Positions 45,660-54,857 of a stretch of 64,000 bases of DNA are shown in pieces. How positions within the stretch are numbered: position 1 is the stretch's first letter; every line of letters begins with the position of its first letter. The notes beneath the pieces are model-generated. The model saw nothing but the letters and a program-made list of their open reading frames with translations, was not told the DNA's origin and did no database searches. The stretch spans positions 188,501 to 252,500 of the forward strand of contig NZ_JAUTAE010000001.1 in assembly GCF_030818415.1 (NCBI RefSeq). Direction: 5' to 3'. Both the position numbers and the translations under genes were made by a program. The stretch is from Sphingomonas sp. SORGH_AS_0950. Its GTDB lineage: Bacteria; Pseudomonadota; Alphaproteobacteria; Sphingomonadales; Sphingomonadaceae.

Positions 45660-46007
45660 ATGAAGCAAAGTGCAACGGGATGCTCGGTGGAAGAGGCCAT
45701 GCGGCTTCTGGGCGGGCGCTGGCGCTTGCTGATCGTTTCCTATCTGATCGATGGTCCAAAGCGGTTCAGTGAGCTGCGCCGCTGCATTCCTGCCATTTCG
45801 CAACGGATGTTGACCCTCGACCTGCGGGCGTTGGAGGAGGCGGGCTTCGTCGAGCGAACTGTGTTTCCGACCGTGCCAGTAACCGTCCAATATGCCTTGA
45901 CCGAAGAGGGCACGCTCCTTGAACCCGTGGTCGAAGTCATGCGCACATTCGGACTTTGGCTCAAGGCACGGGGTACTCGCCATGAGGCCGCCCCCACGGC
46001 GAAATAG
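45660..46007 (+). CDS. HxlR-family transcriptional regulator
   Basis: A 115-residue winged-helix protein. EEAMRLLGGRWRLLIVSYLIDGPKRFSELRRCIPAISQRMLTLDLRALEEAGFVER is the HxlR core. A conserved Cys at residue 8 just before the first helix is the redox-sensing position in QorR/HypR-type members. A second Cys (C44) is also present. Divergent from the GST gene, so a thiol- or electrophile-sensing switch for that gene is inferred. Confidence 0.92.
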   Translation: MKQSATGCSVEEAMRLLGGRWRLLIVSYLIDGPKRFSELRRCIPAISQRMLTLDLRALEEAGFVERTVFPTVPVTVQYALTEEGTLLEPVVEVMRTFGLWLKARGTRHEAAPTAK

Positions 46008-46142
46008 CGGGGCTGGCTGTTTTCAACCGAGAAGGTCGCGCTAGACCCAGCGGAGCTTTCCCGGTTGGGAACGGCCAGCGAGACGGTTGGTGCATCCCCA
46101 TCGGGATCGAATATCGGGAAAGCCGGGTCTCAACCAACCGGC

Positions 46143-46739
46143 TCAAAGGATCGTGCCGAACTCCATGCTGACCGGCTCAATCATGGAGAGGAAGTGGTCA
46201 CAGTCCGCATTACCAACCCAACCGGCGCAGATCGCTTCGGCACGATCCCGGTCACTGGCGAAGGCCAGATCGATGAACGTGCCATCCTGCAACTTCACGA
46301 GGTGTTGGCGCCGCCACCCTGGTTGGTGCCCCAGATGACGGGACACCATCGCCTCATAGGCGGCTAGCATGGAGATTTCTTCGACACCGGGCTTCAGCCG
46401 GAAGCGACCAAGCTCGATGCCGCTCCCCGCCACGACCGGCTGCGGGTCGAGGGGCGGGGCGATGTAGTGAGCCATGCTCGCGACCGTCGCTACCGAGCCA
46501 CGAAAGTCGGCAAATTCAACGGCGTTCCCGACCATTTGCGCTGCCACACGTGCGCTATGGTGATCGGTCCATGCAACCAGATCGGCCCGTGCGTTCGCAT
46601 CGTCCACACCTTTGAAAGGCGTCCAGGCGATGAAACCGGGTTGGCTGGCGAGCAGCGCCCTTGCGTCGTCGCGAACCGTGTCTGCCTGGTCCGCATCCTT
46701 GGTCTTGTAGGTGACGATCTCGTAGCAAATTGCGGTCAT
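46143..46739 (-). CDS. ABM-like dimeric alpha/beta-barrel protein
   Basis: A 198-residue soluble protein. The N-terminal half (CYEIVTYKTKDADQADTVRDDARALLASQPGFIAWTPFKG) and the C-terminal half (RFRLKPGVEEISMLAAYEAMVSRHLGHQPGWRRQHLVKL) look like two ferredoxin-like antibiotic-biosynthesis-monooxygenase units in tandem. Such folds bind hydrophobic ligands or act as cofactor-free oxygenases. Function unknown. Divergent from the WYL-type regulator. Confidence 0.65.
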   Translation of the reverse strand: MTAICYEIVTYKTKDADQADTVRDDARALLASQPGFIAWTPFKGVDDANARADLVAWTDHHSARVAAQMVGNAVEFADFRGSVATVASMAHYIAPPLDPQPVVAGSGIELGRFRLKPGVEEISMLAAYEAMVSRHLGHQPGWRRQHLVKLQDGTFIDLAFASDRDRAEAICAGWVGNADCDHFLSMIEPVSMEFGTIL

Positions 46740-46787
46740 GATGTTCCCTGACGGTGACGTTCGTGAGACCGCGAGATACAAGATGCC

Positions 46788-46806
46788 CCTGACAGTTTCC
46801 GTCAGG
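46788..46806. promoter_or_regulatory. CCTGAC-N7-GTCAGG operator for WYL regulator
   Basis: Perfect 6-base inverted repeat CCTGAC/GTCAGG placed just before the regulator start. A further CCTGACGG half-site is at 46747. This type of CTGACAG palindrome is commonly found upstream of YafY/WYL regulators and their divergent targets. Confidence 0.6.
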
Positions 46807-46824
46807 ATGGAACGACACTCACCC

Positions 46825-47502
46825 ATGCGCTCACTACGGCTTTTCGCCCTCCTCGATCACCTGCGTGGACGGTCAGCCCCGATCTCGGCGGACACGCTTG
46901 CCGAAATGCTCGGCGTGTCGGTGCGGACCATCTACCGCGACATGGTGACGTTGCAGGCCATGGGCGCGCCGGTCCGCGGTGAACCGGGCGTCGGATACCA
47001 GCTCGAACGAGGCTATTTTCTGCCGCCCCTGCATCTGGATCACGATGAGATGGATGCGGTCATGCTGGGAATGCGGCTGATCGCGGCGCGGAGCGATGCG
47101 CCGCTGGCTGCCGCCGCGCGGCGTGCATCGACCAAATTTGCCGCGTCGATGGAACCAGCCCGGCAAGCGACTTACTCGAACCTTCCGCTGCGCGCGGTGT
47201 CGAAGCAGACATCGGAAAGCGAGGGCGCAAAGACCCATCTAACACTGTTGCGGGATGCCATACGCCGACATTTGGTCCTCCGCATCGCCTATGTCGACCT
47301 CTCGGATAAGGAGAGCGAGCGCACCGTACGGCCGCTCGGGCTGACCCTGTTCGACTCAGCCTGGCTCCTTACCGGTTGGTGTGAAGCCAGAAATGCTTTC
47401 CGCAATTTCCGGGTCGACCGGATCGCTTCCATCAGCGGCACTGGCACCACCTTCCGGCCTGAAAAGGGGCAGCGCTTCGAGGATTATCTGAAGACGCTAT
47501 GA
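46825..47502 (+). CDS. YafY-type HTH/WYL-domain transcriptional regulator
   Basis: A 225-residue regulator. The DeoR-like helix-turn-helix is at the N-terminus (LLDHLRGRSAPISADTLAEMLGVSVRTIYRDMVTLQAMG). A WYL-type ligand domain follows (LRIAYVDLSDKESERTVRPLGL, WLLTGWCEARNAFRNFRVDRI). The start may also be at 46807 (MERHSPMRSL). It is divergent from the ABM-like gene, with the CCTGAC palindrome between them. After its stop, 47503-47644 contains no gene. Confidence 0.9.
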   Translation: MRSLRLFALLDHLRGRSAPISADTLAEMLGVSVRTIYRDMVTLQAMGAPVRGEPGVGYQLERGYFLPPLHLDHDEMDAVMLGMRLIAARSDAPLAAAARRASTKFAASMEPARQATYSNLPLRAVSKQTSESEGAKTHLTLLRDAIRRHLVLRIAYVDLSDKESERTVRPLGLTLFDSAWLLTGWCEARNAFRNFRVDRIASISGTGTTFRPEKGQRFEDYLKTL

Positions 47503-47644
47503 CGTTCCGGGCCAGCCTGGAGGCCTCTATCGATTGGGAACGACCGGCGAGATGGCCAAGGCATTCCGATTGGGATGGTATTTCGAGACAGGCGGGAAAT
47601 CGCCGGTGATCCTTCCGTCATGTTACTTTCGCTGACTGCACGGC

Positions 47645-48376
47645 CTACAATTCAATCGCCAGCGTCGCCGAAGCCGTACGCGGCGCACCGGGATAGTCCG
47701 TGGTCAGGGCTACGAGCTGCTCGATATAGAAGCGGTTCGTGATGTTCGGAACGATGACGCCTAGCCGGTAACGATCCGCGATCCTGTGGCCTGCCGTAAG
47801 ATCGAAGCGGGTTTAGCCGGAAATAAAGTGGCTGTCCTGAAGGTTGCCTGCGCGACGCCCGACATACGTTACGCCGCCACCCGGTATAAGCCCTGCGACT
47901 GCCCCACGGCGAACATGATAGGTCGTCCAAAGATTGCCGCTCCATCGCGGTATGCCGCGCAGGCGATTGCCGACTGCCAGAACGGTGTCACGCGTCACTT
48001 CCGCGTCAAGGAATCCCACGCCAGCCCGGCAGGATCTCGCCGATCAGGTCTATCTCGGCGCCGCGCGAACGCTGTTGCCCGGTCACCACCACGGAGCCGT
48101 CATTGACGGGGTCGGCGGTACTGACGTTGTTCTTGACGATGTCGAACCGTCGCGAACGACGCGCGAACCGGTCACGACGATGTCGTCGCTGCCAGCCGTG
48201 GCGGCGGCGGGCGCCTCTCCCTGCAAATCGGACGACGCGAGCGGCGGGGGCGGTGCCGCTGCATCGGTTTCGATCGCAGGCGGAATGACGGTCTGCGCGA
48301 TCGCCGCCTGCGCCAGACTGAGCGCCAATACACTGCAGCCGATCAGCGCCGCAATCCGCGTTCCGCGAAACTCACC
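47645..48376 (-). pseudogene. TonB-dependent receptor remnant with internal deletion
   Basis: The 5' part encodes a signal peptide and plug start (IAALIGCSVLALSLAQAAIAQT, then SDDIVVTGSRVVRDGS). It passes directly into late barrel sequence in other frames (FDIVKNNVSTADPVNDGSVV, DAEVTRDTVLAVGNRLRGIP, GGGVTYVGRRAGNLQDSHF), ending TASATLAIEL-stop at 47645. Roughly the middle 500 residues are missing and at least two frameshifts remain. Its beginning overlaps the stop of the Pnap_2097-like gene, so no start codon is clear. Confidence 0.75.
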
Positions 48377-49176
48377 GCCAGCAGCGCGCCGTCGATCGTC
48401 CGGCGCAGTTCGATCCAGTGCGACATGCTGTCGCCCTCCGACCGCGTGCCGCACAACAGCACGGTCACCGTGTCCCCCAGTTCGATGTTGCCAAGGAAGA
48501 AGGTTCGACGCGACCGGGTGGTGACGATTGGATCGGCTTGGTGGAACCAGTGCCATTCCGCCCGGTCGGCCAGGGCAGCATAGCTCGCGAAATAGAGGAA
48601 ATCGGCGCCGTTGAAATCCTCATGCGGATTGGGATCGATCACGCACGACGCCAGTTCCTGACGATCCTTGCGCTGGAACGGCCCGATCCAATCCCATGTC
48701 GCCGGCCGGAATGGAACATGGGTGTGCGCGGGTGGCAGCAGGTGGCAGGGGCGCGCGACCAAGCCGCGCGCTGCCGACCGGTTGCGTCCCTTGTGGCGTC
48801 GTCCGACGAAGGCGCTGTCCAAGGTCAGTCGGCCGACGACCTCTTTCGCGGTCGATACCGTCACGATGCTGCGGAACCGGGTGCGACCGGTGCGCGACAG
48901 ATGTGTGTCGAAGGTCAGTAGGTCGTGTTCGCCGACCCGGTCGAGCCTTCCCTCCGCCAGCTGCGTTTCGGTGAACGCGGCATAAAGCCGCGCACCGGTC
49001 GCGTCGCGGAAATCGGGCCGGTCGAGGCCGTGCGCGGTGGCCAGTGCGAGCCAGTGGCGATGGCCGGCCGCCTTCCACAGCCATGTTTCCGACAATCCGC
49101 CGCGACACATTTCGGGCATGCCGATGCGGATGCTGTCCGTTGCGACCGGGCGGATCGCCGGTAGGATCGCGGTCAT
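48343..49176 (-). CDS. Pnap_2097/LnmK-like hot-dog biosynthetic protein
   Basis: A 277-residue protein resembling the Pnap_2097 family of tandem hot-dog proteins related to LnmK, an acyl-handling enzyme. Segments supporting this are CRGGLSETWLWKAAGHRHW near the start, GRTRFRSIVTVSTAKEVVGRLTLDSAFVGRR, and NPHEDFNGADFLYFASY around residue 190. It is the last gene of the Nit1C operon, with its ATG overlapping the nitH stop (ATGA). It is not among the nitB-nitH genes described for Nit1C, so it may be an added tailoring step. The family assignment is from recall of motifs and is moderate. Confidence 0.65.
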   Translation of the reverse strand: MTAILPAIRPVATDSIRIGMPEMCRGGLSETWLWKAAGHRHWLALATAHGLDRPDFRDATGARLYAAFTETQLAEGRLDRVGEHDLLTFDTHLSRTGRTRFRSIVTVSTAKEVVGRLTLDSAFVGRRHKGRNRSAARGLVARPCHLLPPAHTHVPFRPATWDWIGPFQRKDRQELASCVIDPNPHEDFNGADFLYFASYAALADRAEWHWFHQADPIVTTRSRRTFFLGNIELGDTVTVLLCGTRSEGDSMSHWIELRRTIDGALLAVSFAERGLRR

Positions 49177-50456
49177 GCGACGGCGCTCATCCGGGCAGCG
49201 GGGGCAAGGGTAGCGGCGATATGGTCGACGATGTGCCGCGCATCGCGCCCGACCGCATGGAATCGGCCCGATCCCCAGCTGTTCAGCCATGGCAGGCCGA
49301 TGAAATACAAGCCGTGCTCCGACGATATGCCGCGACGATGATCGGGATAGCCGCGATCGTCGAACACCGGCACGTCGATGAACGAGAAATCCATGCGGAA
49401 CCCGGTGCACCAGATGACGCTGCCAATCCCTTCGGCCGCAAAGTCGAGCGACAGCGGCTCCTCGGATGGCGACCAGCATGGGACATAGGGTTCCTCGGTC
49501 GGCGCGGGGATGCCAGCGCGTTCGATATAGGCGTCGATGGTCGCGCGAATGCGGTTGTACGTCGCATCGGCCTGGTCGAGATGCTCGGACAGGTCGGGCC
49601 GGAACCGGACCACGTCCCCGTCGACCCCGGCGAGCATGCCGTACAGTTTCATGCCCTGCGTCGCGAATTTCCGCAGGTCGATCTCGCGCCCGCCGTCGCG
49701 GCCAGTCAGATAATGGTTCTCGTTCTGGCGGACCTTCTCGCTCATCGGGTGGTCTTCGATGGGCAGGTCGTAATGACCCATCTCCTCCAGCCATTCGGTC
49801 GAATCCCGCCCGCGATAGCGGCGCGGCGCACGCGGCGCGTCGCCGACCGCCAGATGCACCTGCCGCCCGGCAAGGTGCAGGTCTTCGGCGATCTGGCATC
49901 CCGATTGTCCGGACCCGACCACCAGCACGGCACCGGCGGGCAGGGCATCCGGATTGCGGTAGTCGAGCGACTGGATCTGCGTCACGCGGGCGGGCATGGC
50001 CATGCCGACGCGCGGAATGACCGGAATATGATAGCCGCTAATCGCGATGACGACCTGATCCGCCGTATAGCTGCCGTCCGTCGTTTCGACCGCGTACCGC
50101 GCGCCGTCGCGCGCGATACGCGTCACCGCCACGCCTTCGCGGATCGGCGGCTTCACCCGCTCTGCATAGGCTTCGATAAAGGCGACGATCTCGTCCTTGA
50201 CCATGAAGCCGTGGGGATCGGTGCCGCCATGCTCGACGGCATAGTCATATCCCGGCAGCCGGCAGTGGTGATTGGGCGTCACCAGGCAGAAACTGTCCCA
50301 TCGTTCCGAGCGCCAGCTATGGCCGATGCGGTTCTTCTCGATGATCAGGTGATCGATCCCCTGCTGGCCGAGCAGATAGCTGAGCGACAATCCGCCTTGG
50401 CCGCCCCCGACGATCAGGACGGGGACATGGCGTTGCGCCGTAGCGGTGGCGGTCAT
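49173..50456 (-). CDS. nitH: NitH-type flavin-dependent oxidoreductase (MSMEG_0569 family)
   Basis: A 427-residue flavoprotein of the FMO/ArsO type. The FAD Rossmann motif is VLIVGGGQGGLSLSYLLGQQGIDHLIIEK (residues 12-40) and the NADPH-binding glycine motif AVLVVGSGQSGCQIAEDLHLAG (about 180-200). FSFIDVPVFDDRGYPDHRRG is a late conserved region. It oxidises an unknown small molecule, probably at N or C. It is 13 bases downstream of nitG and overlaps the next gene by four bases. Confidence 0.88.
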   Translation of the reverse strand: MTATATAQRHVPVLIVGGGQGGLSLSYLLGQQGIDHLIIEKNRIGHSWRSERWDSFCLVTPNHHCRLPGYDYAVEHGGTDPHGFMVKDEIVAFIEAYAERVKPPIREGVAVTRIARDGARYAVETTDGSYTADQVVIAISGYHIPVIPRVGMAMPARVTQIQSLDYRNPDALPAGAVLVVGSGQSGCQIAEDLHLAGRQVHLAVGDAPRAPRRYRGRDSTEWLEEMGHYDLPIEDHPMSEKVRQNENHYLTGRDGGREIDLRKFATQGMKLYGMLAGVDGDVVRFRPDLSEHLDQADATYNRIRATIDAYIERAGIPAPTEEPYVPCWSPSEEPLSLDFAAEGIGSVIWCTGFRMDFSFIDVPVFDDRGYPDHRRGISSEHGLYFIGLPWLNSWGSGRFHAVGRDARHIVDHIAATLAPAARMSAVA

Positions 50457-50469
50457 GATGGGTTCCTCC

Positions 50470-50757
50470 TCAGGATTCGAAGCGTTCGATGTGGACGGTG
50501 GCACCGGGGATGCCGGCGAAGCGGCGGCCGGCCTCGCGGATCCGGTCCGCCTGATGCATGGCATGACCGCAGCCCATGCCGTAGCGCGCGCGGACCCGCT
50601 CGCTCGCCTCCTCCAGCGCCGCCGTCGCAGCGCGGACGAAATCGGCGAGCGGATAGTCCGTCTCCGCCGTCAGCCGTTCGGCGACGATGGTGGAGGGGGA
50701 GTAGCAGCGTTCCACCTGCCCATCGGGCCAGCGGACGACGAAGCGCATCTCAGGCAT
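50470..50757 (-). CDS. nitG: NitG-type small protein (MSMEG_0570 family)
   Basis: A 95-residue protein of the MSMEG_0570 nitrogen-starvation family. MRFVVRWPDGQVERCYSPSTIVAERL and the mid-part LADFVRAATAALEEASERVRARYGMGCGHAM are the recognisable pieces. There is a Cys/His-containing GCGHAM motif whose role is unknown. Its start lies eight bases inside the nitF gene. No biochemical function is established. Confidence 0.83.
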   Translation of the reverse strand: MPEMRFVVRWPDGQVERCYSPSTIVAERLTAETDYPLADFVRAATAALEEASERVRARYGMGCGHAMHQADRIREAGRRFAGIPGATVHIERFES

Positions 50758-51730
50758 CGGTACGAACCTCCTGCATGGGGGCGCAGCCGATAAAGGGTTG
50801 CGCAAAGTCCCAGACGGTTGCTGTGGCACCGGCATGGCCGATGACGGCACGGGCATCGGCGGTGAAGTGGCCTGCCACGGCGGCGGCGATGTCGCGCGCG
50901 GCGAAGGCAGTAAGGACGTCGGTGGTATCGGCCGGCGCGACCGCCAGCACGAAACCGAAGCTGGGAAAGGCGGTCAGCCAGCGCTCCAGCGTCACGCCGT
51001 CGGGGCGGGGCACACAGTCGAGGTCGATCGCGAACCCGACCAGCGACGTTTCGGCCAGCATCATCGCGGTTCCGACCACGCCCGCCATGCTGATGTCCTT
51101 GCCCGCGCGCAGCAAGTTTCGCCCGGCGAGCATCGGCAGCAGCGCGAGGTCCCCGCGCAACCGGCCGGCGTCGGCGGTACCGGTGCTGGCATCCCACCAT
51201 GGAAAGGGATCGCGGAACCGCCCGCGCAGATCGGTGACGACGATCAGCGCGTCGCCCGGCCGTGCGTCGAAGCTGGTCACCGGATGGTCCGCTTCGCCCA
51301 GCACGGCCACCGCCAGTTGCGGCGAATCAGCCTTCAGGTTGCTATGACCGCCGACCACGGGCACGCCGTAGCGCGTCGCGGCGTCGCGCATCCCGCCAAG
51401 GATTTCGGCGGCCTGCGCCTCGCCGGCGCTCCACAGCGCGTCCACCACCGCGATCGCCCGTCCACCCATCGCCGCGACGTCGCTCAGATTGACCATCACC
51501 CCGCAATAGCCAGCGAACCACGGGTCGCCGGCGACGAAATCGGCGACGAACCCTTCGATCGCGAACAGCAGGTTGCCGTCGGCGTGGCGGATGACGGCAG
51601 TATCGTCCCCCACAGCTGCGTCGCCGTGCGCGTCCATGCGCAGCCGTGCCACGACCGGCGCGATGTCGCATTTATGCGCGACGCCCCGACTGTCGCGGAT
51701 GAGCCGGGCAAGCCGTTCCGCCTCACTCAT
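50750..51730 (-). CDS. nitF: NitF-type AIR synthase-like protein (Sll0787 family)
   Basis: A 326-residue PurM/AIR synthetase-superfamily protein, an ATP-dependent fold used for ring closure or selenophosphate-type phosphorylation. The N-terminal acidic metal/ATP site reads AAVGDDTAVIRHADGNLLFAIEGFV and the glycine-rich VVGGHSNLKADSP follows. VNLSDVAAMGGRAIAVVDAL is the family AIRS motif. It overlaps nitE by four bases and nitG by eight. The role in Nit1C is unknown. Confidence 0.87.
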   Translation of the reverse strand: MSEAERLARLIRDSRGVAHKCDIAPVVARLRMDAHGDAAVGDDTAVIRHADGNLLFAIEGFVADFVAGDPWFAGYCGVMVNLSDVAAMGGRAIAVVDALWSAGEAQAAEILGGMRDAATRYGVPVVGGHSNLKADSPQLAVAVLGEADHPVTSFDARPGDALIVVTDLRGRFRDPFPWWDASTGTADAGRLRGDLALLPMLAGRNLLRAGKDISMAGVVGTAMMLAETSLVGFAIDLDCVPRPDGVTLERWLTAFPSFGFVLAVAPADTTDVLTAFAARDIAAAVAGHFTADARAVIGHAGATATVWDFAQPFIGCAPMQEVRTDA

Positions 51731-52266
51731 GCCGCACGCCGCCCGGTGTGGAAGCCGGTGCCGCCGTCGCCGATCGGTGGATACCAGTCCAGGTCGGCTT
51801 GCATCAGCAAATGGTCGCGCCCGTGCAACGATACCGTATCCAGCCGTGCCCAATGCATCCGGCGGAACAGCAACTCGTTCTGTGGCTGGACATGCGCGAG
51901 GAAGCGAACGCAGCCCATCGCATGCGCGCTGGAAACCGCCAGCCGGATGAGTGCCGGGCCGATCGTCCCGATCCGTCGATGGCTGGCCGCGACCGCCAGC
52001 CGCGATCCCCACCAGATGCCGGGTTCTGGCTGGTGCAGGCGCACCGTGCCGATCACCTCGTCCGGTTCGCCCGCCAGCGTCGACAACGCGACGATCGCGA
52101 TCGCCTGCGCATCGACGGCATCCCGATCGTCGCGTTCGAACACGCGCTGTTCCGCACAGAACACCTGTCGACGCAGCGCGAACGCGCCAGCCGTCTCCCA
52201 CGGCTGGCGGGCAAAGCGCACGATATAATCGCTGGCGAGGAACGGGCGCGGCACCGCGATCTCCAT
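51727..52266 (-). CDS. nitE: NitE-type N-acetyltransferase (MSMEG_0567/Sll0786 family)
   Basis: A 179-residue GNAT protein. Early motif DYIVRFARQPWETAGAFALRRQVFCAEQRVF, then the acetyl-CoA strand IGTVRLHQPEPGIWWGSRLAVAASHRRIGTIGPALIRLAV (about residues 70-110). The pyrophosphate loop is the HRRIGTIG part. It is unusual in keeping Cys at QVFCAEQ. It overlaps nitD and nitF by four bases (ATGA type). Confidence 0.87.
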   Translation of the reverse strand: MEIAVPRPFLASDYIVRFARQPWETAGAFALRRQVFCAEQRVFERDDRDAVDAQAIAIVALSTLAGEPDEVIGTVRLHQPEPGIWWGSRLAVAASHRRIGTIGPALIRLAVSSAHAMGCVRFLAHVQPQNELLFRRMHWARLDTVSLHGRDHLLMQADLDWYPPIGDGGTGFHTGRRAA

Positions 52267-53396
52267 CACGCCGCCTCCCGCGCGGGCAGCAGCTTTTCGA
52301 AGGTTGACAGCGCCGAACACGCCCCGCACCGCGCGCACCCGGCCTTGACGTCCTCGGCAGCGAGACCGCCCTCGCGCAGCATCCGCGCTAGCGGCTGCAA
52401 CACCGACGCCATGAACGCTGGATCGGGGGAGGGATGGCCTTCCAGCGGCGTGCCGGAAATCGGGACGAACGGCACGATGAACGGATAGACGCCCAGCGCG
52501 ATCAACCGCGCGGAAATGTCGAGCAGCGTCTCGCGCGTGTCGCCCAGCCCGGCAAGGATATAGGTCGACACCTGTCCGCGCCCGAACACCGGCACGGCGG
52601 CGGCAAAGGCGGTCATGTAGCGTTCGACCGGAACGCTGGCTTTTCCCGGCATGATCCGTTGGCGCAGTTCCGGCGTCACGACCTCCAGATGCATGCCTAG
52701 GGTATCGATGCCGGCATCGCGCATCCGGGCGAACCACGCATCGTCGTCGGGGGGCTCGCACTGGCCCTGGATCGGCAGCGCGACCGCCGCCTTCACCGCC
52801 GCGGCACTGTCGCACAGGACCGCCGCGCCGCGATCGGTCGCGTTCGGCGTGCCGGTGGTCATCACCATGTGGCGTACCCGGTCCAGCTCGACCGCCGCCC
52901 GCGCGACCTCGGCCAGCTGTGCCGGCGTCTTGTGCGCGATCGTGCGCCCGGCGGCGAGCGACTGCCCGATCGCACAGAACTGGCACGTCTTGGTGCGGCT
53001 CTGATAGCGGATGCACGTTTGCAGGATCGTCGTGGCCAGCACGTCTCGGCCGTGCAGCGTCGCGATATGCGAATAGGGAATGCCGTCCGCCGTCGCTCGG
53101 TCGTAGAAGCGCGGCCGGGGCGGGAAGTTCAACGATCCGACCCGGCGTTCGTCGCACGTTACCTCGACCCGGCCATCGGCATCCGGCGCGCTCGCCTGAA
53201 ACGGGCTGTCGAAGGCGGGGGCGGTATGAACCGGCACCATCACCGTGACGCCATCGATCGTCACCGCCTTGTGATCCGACGGACCCGCGCCGCCGCGTCG
53301 GCTGGCGACGCCGGCCTTGGGATCAGCCAGCCGGATCCCGTGCGATTGCAGCTTGGCGATCATCGTGGCCGTCATGGTGCTGGGCGTCGATGGCAT
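52266..53396 (-). CDS. nitD: NitD-type radical SAM protein (MSMEG_0568 family)
   Basis: A radical SAM enzyme of about 376 residues. The cluster cysteines appear as [19 protein letters not shown], a CX9CX2C spacing instead of the usual CX3CX2C. More Cys are at the C-terminus (GCARCGACS), compatible with an auxiliary iron-sulfur site. The partial TIM barrel includes [12 protein letters not shown], the GGEP-like region, and [14 protein letters not shown]. Starts at 53396 or 53375 (MTATMIAKL) both overlap the nitC 3' end, by 74 or 53 bases. Confidence 0.88.
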   Translation of the reverse strand: MPSTPSTMTATMIAKLQSHGIRLADPKAGVASRRGGAGPSDHKAVTIDGVTVMVPVHTAPAFDSPFQASAPDADGRVEVTCDERRVGSLNFPPRPRFYDRATADGIPYSHIATLHGRDVLATTILQTCIRYQSRTKTCQFCAIGQSLAAGRTIAHKTPAQLAEVARAAVELDRVRHMVMTTGTPNATDRGAAVLCDSAAAVKAAVALPIQGQCEPPDDDAWFARMRDAGIDTLGMHLEVVTPELRQRIMPGKASVPVERYMTAFAAAVPVFGRGQVSTYILAGLGDTRETLLDISARLIALGVYPFIVPFVPISGTPLEGHPSPDPAFMASVLQPLARMLREGGLAAEDVKAGCARCGACSALSTFEKLLPAREAA

Positions 53397-54378
53397 GCGG
53401 GGTCTCCCGTTCATGAAGGGCGGCAGGGCAGGTGCGCTGGATGGCGGGCTTGGGTCGGTCGTCGAGGTGCAGCGACAGCAGTTCGGGCCGCGCATAATGG
53501 CCGACGGAATCCATCATGCGCTTGCGCTTGGTGACCAGCGCCAGGTCGCAATCGGCGATCAGCAATCCTTCGCCCGTGGTCAGCGGCGGCACGACATGCT
53601 GCCCCTCCGGCGAAATGATCGCGGTATAACATCCGCCCGAAATCGCGCGGCGATGGGCTTCGTCGGGCGCGATGGCGGCACGTTGTTCGTCGCTCAGCCA
53701 GCCGGTGGCATTGACCACGAAACAGGCGCCTTCGGCGGCATGATGTCGGATCGCGGCCTCGATCTGGTCGCTGAAGATATCGCCGACCATCGACCCGGGA
53801 AATTGGCTGGCATGGATTTCCTCGCCATCCGCCATCAACGCATAGCGGGCGAGGGGATTGTAATGCTCCCAGCACGCCAGCGCGCCGACCCGGCCGACCG
53901 CGGTATCCACGGCCCGCAGCCCCGATCCGTCCCCCTGACCCCAGATCATCCGTTCGTGATAGGTCGGGGTGATCTTGCGGCGCTTGAGCGCGAGCGTGCC
54001 GTCGCGGTCGAAGATCAGTTGCGTGTTATATAGGGTGCCGCCGTCGCGTTCGTTGACGCCGACGACCAGCACCATCGCATGGGTCCGCGCGGCGGCGGCC
54101 AATGCCTGCGTGATCGGTCCCGGCACGACGACCGCCTCGTCGTACAGCGCCAGATGCTTGGCCCCCATGCGATAGGGCGGGTCGATGAACGAGAAATAGG
54201 GATAATAGGGCAGGAAGGTCTCTGGAAAGACCATCAGGCCCACACCCTTTTCCCCCGCCTCGCCGATCACGTTCAGAACGCGCTCCAGCGTACCGCCCGC
54301 GCGGTCGAGCACCGGCGCGATCTGCACGGCGGCGACCCGAACCATCCGGCGCTCGTCCATCGCCCCGCCCATCGTCAC
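53323..54378 (-). CDS. nitC: NitC nitrilase of the Nit1C cluster
   Basis: A 351-residue carbon-nitrogen hydrolase hydrolysing nitriles to acids and ammonia. The triad is Glu53 in VFPETF, Lys135 in RRKITPT and Cys169 in [31 protein letters not shown] and the late [13 protein letters not shown] are nitrilase-branch hallmarks. In Pseudomonas the Nit1C cluster is linked to growth on cyanide as nitrogen source. The start is a GTG at 54378 overlapping the nitB stop, or the ATG at 54372. The last 45 residues run into nitD and are not typical. Confidence 0.92.
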   Translation of the reverse strand: MTMGGAMDERRMVRVAAVQIAPVLDRAGGTLERVLNVIGEAGEKGVGLMVFPETFLPYYPYFSFIDPPYRMGAKHLALYDEAVVVPGPITQALAAAARTHAMVLVVGVNERDGGTLYNTQLIFDRDGTLALKRRKITPTYHERMIWGQGDGSGLRAVDTAVGRVGALACWEHYNPLARYALMADGEEIHASQFPGSMVGDIFSDQIEAAIRHHAAEGACFVVNATGWLSDEQRAAIAPDEAHRRAISGGCYTAIISPEGQHVVPPLTTGEGLLIADCDLALVTKRKRMMDSVGHYARPELLSLHLDDRPKPAIQRTCPAALHERETPHAIDAQHHDGHDDRQAAIARDPAG

Positions 54379-54857
54379 AGCGTCCAGGTATCGAGGATGA
54401 AGGCATTGTCCTTGCGGTGCAGCAGCACGAGGTCGAGCACGTCCTGCGGTGCGATCGGCGTGATGCCGGGGATCAGCGACGGCTCGCCATGGCCGTACAG
54501 CGCCTGCAGGGCGAAACGGCAGGCATAGACCTTGCCGCCTTCCTTCATGAATTTTTCGATCTGGTTGTTGACGGCCATGTGTCCGGGAAAGGCTTCGTCG
54601 CCCAGCGTCGGAAAGCCACGCTGGATGCCCAGCGTCACGCCGGGACCATAGAGCAGCACGCTGGTTTCGAACCCCTTGCGCTGCAACCGGGTCGCCTGCA
54701 GCATGTTCACCAGGCCGATCGATCCTTCGAACGCGACCGTGTGGAATGTCACCAGCGCCTTTTCGCCGGGATCGGCCTTTACGTCCTCGAACACCTTCTG
54801 TTCGTAATCGACGAAGAAATCGCCCTTCTGATGCGGCGCTTTGGTAACGGTCGGCAT
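54375..54857 (-). CDS. nitB: NitB-type protein (MSMEG_0572/Sll0783 family)
   Basis: A 160-residue protein of the MSMEG_0572/Sll0783 nitrogen-starvation family, first gene of Nit1C. It looks like a DsrE-type fold: [43 protein letters not shown], a later [28 protein letters not shown] with a conserved Cys, and [22 protein letters not shown] sulfur- or small-molecule-carrier role is possible by fold only. Its promoter faces the divergent MocR gene. Confidence 0.88.
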   Translation of the reverse strand: MPTVTKAPHQKGDFFVDYEQKVFEDVKADPGEKALVTFHTVAFEGSIGLVNMLQATRLQRKGFETSVLLYGPGVTLGIQRGFPTLGDEAFPGHMAVNNQIEKFMKEGGKVYACRFALQALYGHGEPSLIPGITPIAPQDVLDLVLLHRKDNAFILDTWTL

